Part shown: positions 31,378 to 40,148 of the stretch, in pieces
Numbering within the stretch: position 1 is the first letter of the stretch
How the letters are laid out: each line of letters begins with the position of its first letter
NCBI GenBank assembly: GCA_910579465.1
Contig: CAJTUB010000003.1
Span: 186,001-250,000, forward strand
Source of the DNA: an uncultured Lachnospiraceae bacterium
GTDB taxonomy: Bacteria; Bacillota; Clostridia; Lachnospirales; Lachnospiraceae
DNA length: 64,000 nucleotides
Direction: 5' to 3'
The notes under the pieces: generated by a model
Told to the model about the DNA's origin: nothing
Seen by the model: only the letters and a program-made list of their open reading frames with translations
Databases searched by the model: none
Made by a program: the position numbers and the translations under genes

Positions 31378-32712
31378 ATGGGATACGTTGATGAAGTATT
31401 CGAAATGGTGGTAAAGAAGAACCCGGCAGAGCCGGAGTTCCATCAGGCAGTCAAAGAGGTACTGGAGTCCCTGCGTCCGATTATTGACCAGAACGAGGCA
31501 CTTTACAGGAAGGAAGCGCTGTTGGAGCGGCTGGTAGAGCCGGACAGACAGATTAAGTTCCGTGTGCCGTGGGTAGATGATAAGGGACAGGTTCAGGTAA
31601 ACACCGGCTACCGTGTGCAGTTCAATAATGCAATCGGGCCGTACAAGGGAGGTCTGCGTCTGCATCCTTCCGTAAATATCGGTATTATTAAGTTCCTTGG
31701 CTTTGAGCAGATTTTCAAAAACTCCCTGACAAGCCTTCCGATCGGCGGCGGCAAGGGCGGCTCTGATTTTGACCCGAAGGGCAAGTCCGACCGTGAGATT
31801 ATGGCATTCTGCCAGAGCTTTATGAATGAGCTTTACAAGTACATCGGCGCTGACGTGGACGTTCCGGCAGGGGATATCGGCACGGGCGCAAGGGAAATCG
31901 GCTATATGTTCGGACAGTATAAGAAGATCCGCGGCGTATACGAGGGCGTCCTGACCGGTAAGGGACTCAGCTACGGCGGTTCTCTTGCAAGAACGGAGGC
32001 AACCGGATACGGTTTGTTATATCTGACAGATGAAATGTTAAGATGCAACGGACATTCGCTTTCCGGTAAGACGGTAGCGGTTTCCGGCGCAGGAAATGTA
32101 GCAATCTATGCCTGCCAGAAGGCACAGCAGCTCGGCGCAAAGGTAGTGACGGTATCCGATTCCACCGGCTGGATTTACGACCCGGAGGGAATTGACGTGG
32201 CTCTCTTAAAGGAAGTAAAGGAAGTAAAGAGAGAGAGACTGACTGCGTATGCTGCTGCAAGAAAGAGCGCAGAGTACCATGAGGGCAAGGGCGTATGGAC
32301 GGTAAAGTGCGATGTGGCACTGCCTTGCGCAACCCAGAACGAGCTTACGCTTGAGGACGCAAAGGCACTTGTCGCAAACGGTGTTATTGCCGTGGCAGAG
32401 GGAGCCAATATGCCGACGACGTTGGAGGCTACGCAGTATCTCCAGGCAAACAACGTATTGTTTGCACCGGGCAAGGCTGCCAATGCAGGCGGCGTGGCAA
32501 CCTCCGCACTGGAAATGTCGCAGAACTCCGAGCGTCTGAGCTGGAGCTTTGAAGAGGTTGACCAGAAGTTAAAGCAGATTATGGTAAATATTTTCCATAA
32601 TATGGACGATGCCGCAAAGCGTTACGGGGCAGAAGGAAATTATGTCGTAGGCGCAAATATCGCGGGATTTGAAAAGGTAGCGAACGCTATGCTTGCACAG
32701 GGCGTTTGCTAA
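31378..32712 (+). CDS. gdhA: Glutamate dehydrogenase (NADP-specific type)
   Basis: This 444-residue enzyme interconverts 2-oxoglutarate plus ammonia and glutamate. Family motifs are YRVQFNNAIGPYKGGLRLHP (substrate Lys), PIGGGKGGSDFDPKGKSD with the catalytic Lys, DVPAGDIGTGAREIGYMFG with the catalytic Asp, and the nucleotide-binding GAGNVAIY. It is the hexameric, biosynthetic-type GDH of about 450 residues; coenzyme choice is inferred from this type. ATG 31378 follows AAAGGAG. Its own promoter and a strong terminator make it a single-gene unit. It links nitrogen assimilation to the amino-acid genes elsewhere in the window. Confidence 0.95.
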   Translation: MGYVDEVFEMVVKKNPAEPEFHQAVKEVLESLRPIIDQNEALYRKEALLERLVEPDRQIKFRVPWVDDKGQVQVNTGYRVQFNNAIGPYKGGLRLHPSVNIGIIKFLGFEQIFKNSLTSLPIGGGKGGSDFDPKGKSDREIMAFCQSFMNELYKYIGADVDVPAGDIGTGAREIGYMFGQYKKIRGVYEGVLTGKGLSYGGSLARTEATGYGLLYLTDEMLRCNGHSLSGKTVAVSGAGNVAIYACQKAQQLGAKVVTVSDSTGWIYDPEGIDVALLKEVKEVKRERLTAYAAARKSAEYHEGKGVWTVKCDVALPCATQNELTLEDAKALVANGVIAVAEGANMPTTLEATQYLQANNVLFAPGKAANAGGVATSALEMSQNSERLSWSFEEVDQKLKQIMVNIFHNMDDAAKRYGAEGNYVVGANIAGFEKVANAMLAQGVC

Positions 32713-32732
32713 AGCATATCGGACGATATTGT

Positions 32733-32786
32733 AAAGAGCTTTTGCAAAATAGAGGATTGTCTCTGGTGCAAAAGCTCTTTTTTCTT
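32733..32786 (+). terminator. Strong rho-independent terminator of gdhA
   Basis: AAAGAGCTTTTGCA (32733-32746) pairs perfectly with TGCAAAAGCTCTTT (32767-32780), followed by a run of T. Confidence 0.9.
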
Positions 32787-32826
32787 TTTTTTATGGATTT
32801 TTATGCAAGGCTTTTGCGTGAAAGGC

Positions 32827-32855
32827 TTGCAAATTGTAAAAACTTATGGTATAGT
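32827..32855 (+). promoter_or_regulatory. Sigma-A promoter of the DUF6465 gene
   Basis: TTGCAA (32827-32832), 17 bp, TATAGT (32850-32855). It lies 52 bp before the start codon. Confidence 0.65.
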
Positions 32856-32906
32856 CAAGTACAGTAATGATTTTTATATGGATAATTTTTCTAATGGAGG
32901 TTGATT

Positions 32907-33365
32907 ATGGCAAAAAAGGCGACTGAAAAAAAAGAAGCAGAAAAGGGAAAAGATGTTGAAGTAAAAATTTCTGCAACAGAAGAGAAGGCAGCAGTAGAAG
33001 CTGTGCCGGCAGAAAAAACAGCGGAAAAGGAAGCGGTAGTGGAAACGGCAGTAAAGGAAACCGCCGTGAAGGAAGGAAAGAAGCGTGGAAGAAAGCCGGG
33101 CTCCAAAAATGCAGTTAAAACGATAAATAAGGATAAGGAAGTAAAGAAAGCGGAGAAGCAGGCAGAAAAGCAGGAAGAGGTTTATCTGCAGTTTGCCGGT
33201 GAAGAAATTGCCATAGAGGAAGTGATGGATAAGGCAAGAGCAGCATATGTGGCAGAGGGTCACAGAGCGTCTTCCATCAAGTCCCTGCGTTTGTACATTA
33301 AGCCGGAGGAGAGAAAGGCTTATTATGTCATTAATGAAAAGGCGGCAGGCAGCATTGCACTGTAG
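32907..33365 (+). CDS. DUF6465 family protein with Lys/Glu/Ala-rich N-terminus
   Basis: A 152-residue protein. The N-terminal 85 residues are low-complexity Lys/Glu/Ala/Val with KKRGRKPGSKN, which resembles an AT-hook-like or histone-like DNA-binding tail. The C-terminal 65 residues (EEVYLQFAGEEIAIEEVMDKA...SLRLYIKPEERKAYYVIN) match DUF6465, a small domain found in Lachnospiraceae. Binding of nucleic acid is an inference from the basic GRKPGSKN segment. ATG 32907 follows GGAGG. Function unknown. Confidence 0.82.
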   Translation: MAKKATEKKEAEKGKDVEVKISATEEKAAVEAVPAEKTAEKEAVVETAVKETAVKEGKKRGRKPGSKNAVKTINKDKEVKKAEKQAEKQEEVYLQFAGEEIAIEEVMDKARAAYVAEGHRASSIKSLRLYIKPEERKAYYVINEKAAGSIAL

Positions 33366-33476
33366 CAGGATTGCAGCAGGTTTTTGTAAGAATTTCCGGA
33401 CGGAGGGCAGATGCTCTCCGTTTCTGATTGTGTAAGACAGAGCCGGAAGATACCGGATAGAAAGTCAGGGAACGAT

Positions 33477-34298
33477 ATGGGAAAAAAAATCAGATTAGTT
33501 GGAGTTTTACTTGGAAGTATGCTCCTTTTGAGTGCCTGTAAAGGAAAGGAAGAAGAGAAGGAACTTACGCCAACGCCTGTGCCGACAACAGGACAGGAGC
33601 AGCCTACGGAGCCTGCGCCTTCCGTGACGCCTGCGCAGGGCGGGCTTGTGTTCCGCTTGGAAACAGAGGAATATTCGGCAAAGGAGGGCGAGGTGGAGGT
33701 GTTTCATGCAAAGCTCGTTTACCCGGTGTTTGAAGGCGGGTGCGCCGATATTCTGAATGAGTTTGTGTTGTCTATGATAGGCGGGTTCCGCCTGAGGCTC
33801 CCGCTCTCAGAAGAAAATGCAAGACTGAATTATGCAGAGTTTTCCGGAGAGGATATCGAGTATGCATTTCCGGAAGCAGAGGAGCTGGATATCACGATAG
33901 CTGCGGAAACAGAAAAATGGATTTCGTTCTCCTCCCTGTGGTACGGCAATACCGGCGGTCCTCATCCGAACACCTACTGTAAGACCTATGTAAGAGAGAA
34001 GGCGGACGGCAGTGAAGTGAAGATAGAGGAGTATCTGGAGCAGTACGGGCTGACGCTTTCCGAAACGGCGGCTTATGCCGCAGAACAGGTGCGCGCTGTT
34101 TCGGAGGAGGGAATGTTCTGGGATGAAGAGGGACTGCCGGGAGCTTTCCTGAAGATTTTGGAGGAAGACCAGTGGTATCTGACGGAGAAGGGGCTGATGC
34201 TGTTTGCCAATCCGTATGAGCTTGCGGCCTATGTGTACGGTAAGATTGAGTACGAAATTCCGTATGAGGTTTTGCAGCAAGGCTTGAAAAATCAATAA
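33477..34298 (+). CDS. DUF3298-containing lipoprotein (RsiV-like extracellular domain)
   Basis: A 273-residue lipoprotein (LLLSACKGK lipobox). A Thr/Pro/Glu linker follows, then a DUF4163/DUF3298-type domain: YSAKEGEVEVFHAKLVYPVF at the front and WYGNTGGPHPNTYCKTY, with the conserved GGxHP. In B. subtilis RsiV this fold binds lysozyme, and a related pair occurs in other surface proteins. Here there is no anti-sigma segment or adjacent sigma factor, so lysozyme sensing is not claimed. ATG 33477 has an AGGGAA ribosome site. Confidence 0.82.
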   Translation: MGKKIRLVGVLLGSMLLLSACKGKEEEKELTPTPVPTTGQEQPTEPAPSVTPAQGGLVFRLETEEYSAKEGEVEVFHAKLVYPVFEGGCADILNEFVLSMIGGFRLRLPLSEENARLNYAEFSGEDIEYAFPEAEELDITIAAETEKWISFSSLWYGNTGGPHPNTYCKTYVREKADGSEVKIEEYLEQYGLTLSETAAYAAEQVRAVSEEGMFWDEEGLPGAFLKILEEDQWYLTEKGLMLFANPYELAAYVYGKIEYEIPYEVLQQGLKNQ

Positions 34299-34351
34299 GA
34301 TGTGTTATACTGGATAAAAAGATAAATTATAGTGTGCTAAGGAGGAATACT

Positions 34352-34807
34352 ATGTTAAAAGAATTTAAGCAGTTTGCAATCAAGGGAAACATGATTGACC
34401 TGGCAGTCGGCATGATTATCGGTACCGCGTTTAATAAGCTGGTATCGTCGCTTGTCAACGATATGATTATGCCTCTGCTCGGGCTTCTGACAGGAAAGAT
34501 TGACTTTACGAAGCTTTACATTGCATTAGACGGCAAACAGTATGCGTCTCTTGCAGAAGCCGAGGAGCTTGGCGTAGCCTGCTTTAAATACGGTGCTTTC
34601 CTTGCGGGTCTGCTGGACTTTTTGATTATGGCGTTTGTCGTATTCCTGTTTGTGAAGTGGATTAACAAGCTCCGCACCATGAACAAGGAGCCGGAACCGG
34701 TGAAGGCGCCGACCACAAAGGTCTGCCCGTTCTGCAAGTCCGAGATTGCAATCGAAGCAACCCGTTGTCCGCATTGTACTTCCGAGCAGCCGGCAGCGGA
34801 GAAATAA
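34352..34807 (+). CDS. mscL: Large-conductance mechanosensitive channel with zinc-ribbon tail
   Basis: A 151-residue channel that opens under osmotic downshock. TM1 is in NMIDLAVGMIIGTAFNKLVSSLV, followed by MPLLGLLTGKIDF, and TM2 in FGLLDFLIMAFVVFLFVKW-like sequence near residues 85-108. The C-terminal extension holds two CxxC pairs (VCPFCKSEI and RCPHCTSEQ), a zinc-ribbon. Such tails occur in MscL of some Clostridia; the role is unknown. ATG 34352 follows AAGGAGG. A metal-related GTPase gene begins 18 bp later, so the two are probably cotranscribed. Confidence 0.94.
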   Translation: MLKEFKQFAIKGNMIDLAVGMIIGTAFNKLVSSLVNDMIMPLLGLLTGKIDFTKLYIALDGKQYASLAEAEELGVACFKYGAFLAGLLDFLIMAFVVFLFVKWINKLRTMNKEPEPVKAPTTKVCPFCKSEIAIEATRCPHCTSEQPAAEK

Positions 34808-34825
34808 TATTTGGAGGCAGCTGAC

Positions 34826-35992
34826 ATGACAAAGATTGATATTATATCGGGATTTCTGGGCGCGGGAAAGACTACGCTGATTAAAAAGCTTTTAGAGGAA
34901 GCGTACAAGGGAGAAAAGGTTGTCCTGATTGAGAACGAATTTGGGGAAATCGGAATTGACGGCGGATTTTTAAAGGATGCAGGTGTGGAAATTACAGAAA
35001 TGAATTCCGGCTGTATCTGCTGTTCGCTGGTAGGTGATTTCGGAAAGTCCTTAAAGGAGGTTTTGGAACGTTTTTCCCCGGACCGTGTGATTATCGAGCC
35101 GTCCGGTGTAGGAAAGCTTTCCGATGTGATTAAGGCAGTACAGGATGTCAAGGAGGAGCTTCCGGACGCAAAGCTGAATAGCTTTTCTACCGTAGTGGAT
35201 GTAACCAAGGCGTCCATGTATATGAAAAATTTCGGTGAGTTTTTTAATAACCAGGTGGAAAGTGCAAAGACGATAATTTTAAGCCGTACACAGAAGTTTG
35301 ATGCGGCAAAGACCGAGATTACTGCAGAAAAGCTCCGGGCGCAGAATCCGGGAGCGGTTCTGATTACTACGCCGTGGGACGAGATTGACGGTAAGGTAAT
35401 TCTGGCTGCCATGGAGCAGGAGTCCTCTATGGAGAAAGAGCTGTTAAAGGAAGCCTGCCGGCACGGAGAGGAGCATGAGCATCATCACCATGAGCACGGG
35501 GAGGAGTGCCACTGCCACGAAGAGGGACATGAGCATCACCACCATGAGCACGGAGAGGAGTGCCACTGCCACGAGGAAGAACATGAGCATCATCACCATG
35601 AGCATGGGGAGGAGTGCCACTGCCACGAAGAGGGACATGAGCATCATCACCACGAGCACGGAGAGGATTGTACCTGCGGCTGTCACGACCATGAGCACCA
35701 TCATCACCATGCGGACGAGGTATTTACAAGCTGGGGTAAGGAAACGCCTCATAAGTATGAGCGTGAAACCATGCGCGGGATATTAGACAAACTTGCGAAT
35801 ACCGGGGAGTACGGCGTTATCCTCCGGGCAAAGGGCATGGTTCCTGCCGTTGACGGTACCTGGATTTATTTTGACCTGACGCCGGGCGAGTTTGAATTAA
35901 GAGAAGGTACGCCGGATTATACCGGACGTATCTGCGTCATCGGCTCCGAGTTAAAGGAGAGCGGCTTAGAGACGCTGTTTGAGCTGGCGTAG
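34826..35992 (+). CDS. CobW/ZNG1-family metal chaperone GTPase with His-rich repeats
   Basis: A 388-residue G3E GTPase. Walker A is GFLGAGKTT at the N-terminus. The family metal motif CxCC is in NSGCICCSLVGDF, and other motifs are ENEFGEIGIDGG and IIEPSGVG. A His/Cys/Glu-rich insert of about 85 residues (near 213-298) contains tandem 18-residue units and precedes the C-terminal CobW domain (WIYFDLTPGEFELREG). It probably moves zinc, nickel or cobalt to a client protein. ATG 34826 follows GGAGG. A second GTPase of the same superfamily begins 29 bp downstream. Confidence 0.9.
   Translation: MTKIDIISGFLGAGKTTLIKKLLEEAYKGEKVVLIENEFGEIGIDGGFLKDAGVEITEMNSGCICCSLVGDFGKSLKEVLERFSPDRVIIEPSGVGKLSDVIKAVQDVKEELPDAKLNSFSTVVDVTKASMYMKNFGEFFNNQVESAKTIILSRTQKFDAAKTEITAEKLRAQNPGAVLITTPWDEIDGKVILAAMEQESSMEKELLKEACRHGEEHEHHHHEHGEECHCHEEGHEHHHHEHGEECHCHEEEHEHHHHEHGEECHCHEEGHEHHHHEHGEDCTCGCHDHEHHHHHADEVFTSWGKETPHKYERETMRGILDKLANTGEYGVILRAKGMVPAVDGTWIYFDLTPGEFELREGTPDYTGRICVIGSELKESGLETLFELA
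35474..35689 (+). repeat. 54-bp tandem repeat encoding the His-rich metal-binding segment
   Basis: Four units start at 35474, 35528, 35582 and 35636. Each encodes 18 residues of the form HEHHHHEHGEECHCHEEG, and the last is diverged (GEDCTCGC). Synonymous differences between units are few, so the array may vary in length between strains. Confidence 0.9.
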
Positions 35993-36021
35993 GCGGGAAG
36001 TAAGAGGAGAGGAATCCGGTT

Positions 36022-36963
36022 ATGGAGATACCTGTATATATTATTACCGGCTTTTTAGAGAGCGGTAAAACCACGTTTATCAAAGAGACCCTGGAGGACC
36101 CGAATTTTGCTTCCGGGGAAAAGACCATTCTGCTTCTTTGTGAAGAGGGGATGGAGGAGTATGACCAGGCAGCGTTAGAAAAGGACAATGTTTTTCTGGT
36201 TCCGGTGGAGTCGGAGGAAGAGCTGACACCGGCATTTCTGAAAAAATGTCAGAATGAGTACCGCCCGAAGCGTGTGATAATCGAGTTTAACGGAACATGG
36301 AGCATGTCCGGCTTTATTGACCGCGGGATGCCAAGGGACTGGGAGCTGGCACAGATGATTACGCTTGTCGACGCCGGTACGTTTGAGGTGTATATGAGCA
36401 ATATGCGCCAGATGATGGCGGAGCAGATTAATTTTACGGAGCTTGTGATTTTTAACCGCTGTACGAAGGACACAAAGCGCAACACGTTCCGTAAGGCGGT
36501 GCGTGCCCTGAACCGCCGTGCGCAGGTGCTTTTTGAATCAGAGGACGGAAATGACGGCTTTGATGACGAAATTGACCTGCCATATGATTTGAATGCGGAT
36601 GTTATCGAGATTGAGGATGACGACTACGGTATTTTTTATCTGGACGCGCTGGACCAGCCGCAGAAGTATGCGGGGAAGACCGTGCGCTTTACGGCAATGG
36701 TTTATAAGGGCAGGGAGCTGCCCAAGGGCTATTTTGTGCCGGGACGCTTTGCCATGACCTGCTGTGCAGATGATATCGGGTTTGTCGGAATGCTCTGCAA
36801 GGGTGCGCAGGCAGATAATTTCAAGCTGCGTGACTGGGTTAAGGTAACAGCAAAGGTACAGGTGGAATACCAGAGAGAATATAACGGAGAAGGTCCGGTC
36901 TTATATCTGGAGGACATGGTTCATACGGAAAAGCCAAAGGAGCATTTAATTTACATGAATTAA
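36022..36963 (+). CDS. CobW-like GTPase fused to an OB-fold (TIGR03943/YcgQ-like) domain
   Basis: A 313-residue protein. The G3E GTPase part (1-190) has Walker A GFLESGKTT and a D-x-G switch near LVDAGTF, but the CxCC metal motif of CobW proteins is missing. After an acidic linker (EIEDDDYG), the C-terminal part (about 205-310: KYAGKTVRFTAMVYKG, GRFAMTCCADDIGFVGMLCKG, DWVKVTAKVQVEY) resembles the domain of TIGR03943/YcgQ proteins that work with a YcgR permease. It follows the His-rich CobW gene and probably acts in the same metal pathway. No YcgR-type permease is seen here. ATG follows GAGAGG-type sequence. Confidence 0.82.
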   Translation: MEIPVYIITGFLESGKTTFIKETLEDPNFASGEKTILLLCEEGMEEYDQAALEKDNVFLVPVESEEELTPAFLKKCQNEYRPKRVIIEFNGTWSMSGFIDRGMPRDWELAQMITLVDAGTFEVYMSNMRQMMAEQINFTELVIFNRCTKDTKRNTFRKAVRALNRRAQVLFESEDGNDGFDDEIDLPYDLNADVIEIEDDDYGIFYLDALDQPQKYAGKTVRFTAMVYKGRELPKGYFVPGRFAMTCCADDIGFVGMLCKGAQADNFKLRDWVKVTAKVQVEYQREYNGEGPVLYLEDMVHTEKPKEHLIYMN

Positions 36964-36981
36964 AGAATGTGAGGAAGCATT

Positions 36982-38793
36982 ATGGGACAGACAGGCAGGA
37001 AAGCAGGAATCCGCAGTTTAATCGGATTTGAAGTCTTTGTAAAAACCGCCTGTCTGTCTTTTTGTTTTCCGTTGTTCCGGCTGATGTTAAAGCTTTGTAT
37101 CCGCGCAGCCGGATACAGCTATATTACGAAGGAAAATCTGCCTGCCCTCGTGCTGTCCCCGTTTTCCATTGCCTGCATTGTGTTCGGGCTGGCAGCCGCG
37201 GCGCTGTTTGTTTTATTTGAAATGAATACGGTGAACCTTGCGCTGCAGAACAACCGGTCAGGCATCAGGGGAACAGTTCCGGATTTATTTTACGGGGGAC
37301 TTGAAAAGACGGGAAGGATGTTTGAGAGAAAGCGGCGGGGAGTTTTACTGGCGTTTCTGGCACTGTTGTTTGTCGTGCTTGTCAATCTTCCGGTCGTGCT
37401 TTTTTTACTCTTTGGAATCGGACAGACCAGAGGGGCTGCCAGTGCCGTCTTACAGCTTCCTGGAATTTTGCTGCTGGCTGTGGCAGCCTTTCTTTTGTGG
37501 TGGGCAGCATTGCCCGGCTGCTTTCTTGTATTCTGGTCCGGTACCGGGAACGGTGCCGTGCGGAAGGTGTTCCGTCTGGGGGGAAGAGGAATACGACAGT
37601 ATTATGGCAGGATATTCCGGGGACTTTTTGTGCGGAGTATTGTTTTATTTGTTTTGGAGGGTATCGTGTATTTTGCAGGACTTGCCCTGATGATTGCATT
37701 TGTCCTGTGGCTTACGCCGGAGGCGATTTCCGCCGTTCTTTTGATACGTCTGTTTCAGAGATATCATTTTATTATCTGCATTCTGTTTGCTTCGGTGAAT
37801 GCGGTAATTTATGAATATTTCTGTGCCAGTCTCTTTTTTGATGAGGGACTGGAGGGGGCGGTACGTTACCGTGCGGAGAAAAGGGCGGTATATGTGGGAA
37901 GGTATGCCGCGAAAAAGAACCGCCGCAGAAAGGTGCTTTTTCTGGCTGCTGCTGTGGCGGTGTCCGGTCTGGCTGTGGTACAGATAGGGGCATTTTTTCA
38001 AAACGGGAATTTATTTCTGGCAAGAACCCTGGACGTGCTATGTATTACAGCGCACCGCGGGGCGTCGGACGGAGCGCCGGAAAATACCGCGGCAGCGGTG
38101 GAGCTGGCGGTAAAGGAGGCAGCAGATTATGTGGAAATCGATGTGCGCCTTACGGCAGACGGCGTAGCGGTATTGCTGCATGATGCCGCCTTATTCCGGA
38201 CAACAAGAGTTCCAAAGTATATCAGTGAAGTTACCTATGAGGAGGTGTCCGGTTACGATGCCGGAAGCAGCTATTCTGCAGAGTTTGCCGGGGAAAGGAT
38301 TCCGGCTCTGGAGGAGATACTGGAACGCTATGGCGGGGAAACCGGCTTTAATATAGAGCTGAAAACCGCAGAGGACAGGGCGCTTGCGGAGACCGTGGTT
38401 GAGCTCGTAGAGCGTTACCATCTGGAGAAGAGCTGCGTCATTACGTCGTCCTGCTATCAGCAGCTGGTATGGGTAAAGGAGTTAAACAAGGACTTGAAAA
38501 CGGGCTATATCCTGCCCCTTGTGTATGGGGAGTTTTATAAAAGCGAGGCGGCCGACTTTTTCAGCATCCGTTCCGGATTTGTTTCGGAGGCTCTTGTGGA
38601 GCAGGTGCATTCGGTCGGAAAAGAAATCCATGCATGGACGGTAAACCGGGAAAATGAATTAAAGCGGATGAAAGCAATCGGAGTTGACAATATTATTACG
38701 GATAAGCCTGCTTATGCCAGGGAGGTTATTTATGAAAGTGCATTGGCAGAGACGATAGAAGAATGGATTTTGCTTCTGGCGCCAAAAAAATAG
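36982..38793 (+). CDS. Membrane glycerophosphodiester phosphodiesterase
   Basis: A 603-residue protein with an N-terminal membrane region of about 340 residues and at least six hydrophobic segments (the GDPD-associated membrane domain). A catalytic GDPD domain follows: ITAHRGASDGAPENT, VEIDVRLTADGVAVLLHDA, FNIELKT, then WTVNRENELKRM and GVDNIITDKP. The His and Glu residues of the active site are present. It would cleave glycerophosphodiesters or lipoteichoic/phospholipid head groups at the membrane; orientation suggests lipid or wall-polymer turnover. It starts 18 bp after the CobW-like gene and could be cotranscribed. Confidence 0.92.
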   Translation: MGQTGRKAGIRSLIGFEVFVKTACLSFCFPLFRLMLKLCIRAAGYSYITKENLPALVLSPFSIACIVFGLAAAALFVLFEMNTVNLALQNNRSGIRGTVPDLFYGGLEKTGRMFERKRRGVLLAFLALLFVVLVNLPVVLFLLFGIGQTRGAASAVLQLPGILLLAVAAFLLWWAALPGCFLVFWSGTGNGAVRKVFRLGGRGIRQYYGRIFRGLFVRSIVLFVLEGIVYFAGLALMIAFVLWLTPEAISAVLLIRLFQRYHFIICILFASVNAVIYEYFCASLFFDEGLEGAVRYRAEKRAVYVGRYAAKKNRRRKVLFLAAAVAVSGLAVVQIGAFFQNGNLFLARTLDVLCITAHRGASDGAPENTAAAVELAVKEAADYVEIDVRLTADGVAVLLHDAALFRTTRVPKYISEVTYEEVSGYDAGSSYSAEFAGERIPALEEILERYGGETGFNIELKTAEDRALAETVVELVERYHLEKSCVITSSCYQQLVWVKELNKDLKTGYILPLVYGEFYKSEAADFFSIRSGFVSEALVEQVHSVGKEIHAWTVNRENELKRMKAIGVDNIITDKPAYAREVIYESALAETIEEWILLLAPKK

Positions 38794-38858
38794 CAACAGG
38801 GTGCAACATTACAGTTTCCTGCCGTATTATAGTAAGTAGAACGTAAACGGAGGTTAGT

Positions 38859-39650
38859 ATGGCAGTAACAGTTGCATTGGACGCCGGACATGGCGGATAT
38901 GACAGTGGCGCAGTTTATCAGGGCAGAAGGGAAAAGGACGATAATCTTGCGCTTGCGCTTGCAGTCGGCGATATTCTGCAGAACAACGGAGTGAACGTAG
39001 TTTACACAAGAACGGAGGACGTGTACGATTCTCCGGTCAGGAAGGCACAGATAGGCAACGAGTCGGGCGCGGACTATTTTGTTTCGTTACATCGGAATTC
39101 CAGCCCGTCCGACAACCAGTATTCCGGCGTAGAAACGCTTCTTTATGATGAAAATGGTATTAAGGCGGATATGGCAGAGGCAATCAATGAGCAGCTTGCC
39201 AAGGTCGGGTTTAATAACCTCGGACTGAATATCCGCAGGGACCTTGCCGTACTGCGGCGTACACAGATGCCGGCACTTCTTGTCGAGGTCGGCTTTATCA
39301 ATACGGATGCGGATAATGCGCTGTTAGATGCGCGCTTTGACGATACGGCACAGGCGATTGCAGACGGAATCCTGCAGACGCTTTCGGGCGAAATCGGTGA
39401 TGATAATGATACCAGTACCCCGGCACCGGAGAATACTGCCTATGCGGTACAGGTCGGACTGTTCCGTAATCCGGAAAATGCAGACAATTTATACCGGGAG
39501 CTGGTGGCACTCGGAATCCCGTCGGACATCGGGCGCAGCGGAAGCTTTTATGCGGTGCGCGCAGGCAGGACGGAGAATCTGAACGAAGCGGTTGCATTGC
39601 AGCAGGAGTTACAGCAGTTGGGCTATGACACGTTAGTCGTGACGCTGTAG
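38859..39650 (+). CDS. N-acetylmuramoyl-L-alanine amidase with SPOR domain
   Basis: A 263-residue Amidase_3 enzyme. The zinc ligands are seen in LDAGHGGYDSGA (His), the Glu in GRREKDDNLALA, and His in DYFVSLHRNSS; the catalytic Glu lies in ALLVEVGFIN. A Thr/Pro/Glu linker leads to a C-terminal SPOR domain (YAVQVGLFRNPENADNLYREL...), which binds denuded glycan at division sites. There is no signal peptide, so export is unexplained or occurs by lysis or the mother cell. It resembles sporulation amidases, but the SPOR tail also fits septal work. ATG follows GGAGG. Confidence 0.92.
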   Translation: MAVTVALDAGHGGYDSGAVYQGRREKDDNLALALAVGDILQNNGVNVVYTRTEDVYDSPVRKAQIGNESGADYFVSLHRNSSPSDNQYSGVETLLYDENGIKADMAEAINEQLAKVGFNNLGLNIRRDLAVLRRTQMPALLVEVGFINTDADNALLDARFDDTAQAIADGILQTLSGEIGDDNDTSTPAPENTAYAVQVGLFRNPENADNLYRELVALGIPSDIGRSGSFYAVRAGRTENLNEAVALQQELQQLGYDTLVVTL

Positions 39651-39651
39651 G

Positions 39652-40074
39652 CTATTTTTTGCAGAGAATTTTTTCAAACAACAGCCCTGCGGCGGCCCAG
39701 CAGGGTGCATAGTCCAGACGGATGACACCCTTGCAGTTCAGCTTTGCATTGCTGTAGTCCCACGGGCAGGCATTGTGCTTTTTTAAAAGCGAGCCGCTGA
39801 CAAATTCGCAGAAAAAGATGCCTGCGGCATAAACGGAGCCGCGCAGATAGGCGGGCATTGCCTTTATCAGCTTATAGACCTGGGGAATAAAAGCGGCAAG
39901 ACCGTAAATTGGAAACATCCAGACGGAAGTGCGGCAGAGCAGCCGTTTATCCTTCGTGTGGTCCTTTAAGGAGCCCAGTCCTGTCCAGAAGCATTCGATA
40001 CACCAGCCAATCAGACCGCAGCGGCAGAAGTCAAGGCTGAAACGCCGCGCGGCGGGAAGGGGAAGAAGACGCAT
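39652..40074 (-). CDS. Putative permease/membrane protein (PF06541-like)
   Basis: A 140-residue membrane protein with about three or four hydrophobic segments (FSLDFCRCGLIGWCIECFW, VWMFPIYGLAAFIPQVYKL, YAAGIFFCEFVSGSLL, and one at the end). The pattern GWxxE, then R..W.FPIYG, then W.Y matches the family often labelled putative ABC transporter permease. The substrate and partner are unknown. ATG 40074 follows AGGAGG, but that ribosome site is inside a hairpin. It converges with the amidase gene; the two stops are almost adjacent. Confidence 0.72.
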   Translation of the reverse strand: MRLLPLPAARRFSLDFCRCGLIGWCIECFWTGLGSLKDHTKDKRLLCRTSVWMFPIYGLAAFIPQVYKLIKAMPAYLRGSVYAAGIFFCEFVSGSLLKKHNACPWDYSNAKLNCKGVIRLDYAPCWAAAGLLFEKILCKK

Positions 40075-40141
40075 AAAAACCTCCTGCTTGTTCTTTTGCC
40101 ATAGTATCTGTAAGCGGCAGGGAACTATACAGGAGGTTTTT
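40075..40141 (-). promoter_or_regulatory. Hairpin that pairs the ribosome site of the permease gene
   Basis: AAAAACCTCCTG (40130-40141 read on the minus strand) pairs over 12 bp with CAGGAGGTTTTT (40075-40086, minus strand). The second arm contains the Shine-Dalgarno of the permease gene and ends at its ATG. The loop is 43 nt. The T-tail makes it also a possible terminator for the aroF-tyrA unit. Either readthrough or translation of the downstream gene would depend on opening this stem. Confidence 0.6.
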
Positions 40142-40148
40142 GGATTTA

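Noticed and set aside
34516..35412. Minus-strand frame of about 298 codons over mscL and the CobW gene
   Set aside because: It lies opposite two well-supported genes and has Ser-rich shadow composition.
35474..35689. Regular 54-bp units that could look like a CRISPR array
   Set aside because: Units are adjacent with no spacers and encode the His-rich part of the CobW protein in frame.
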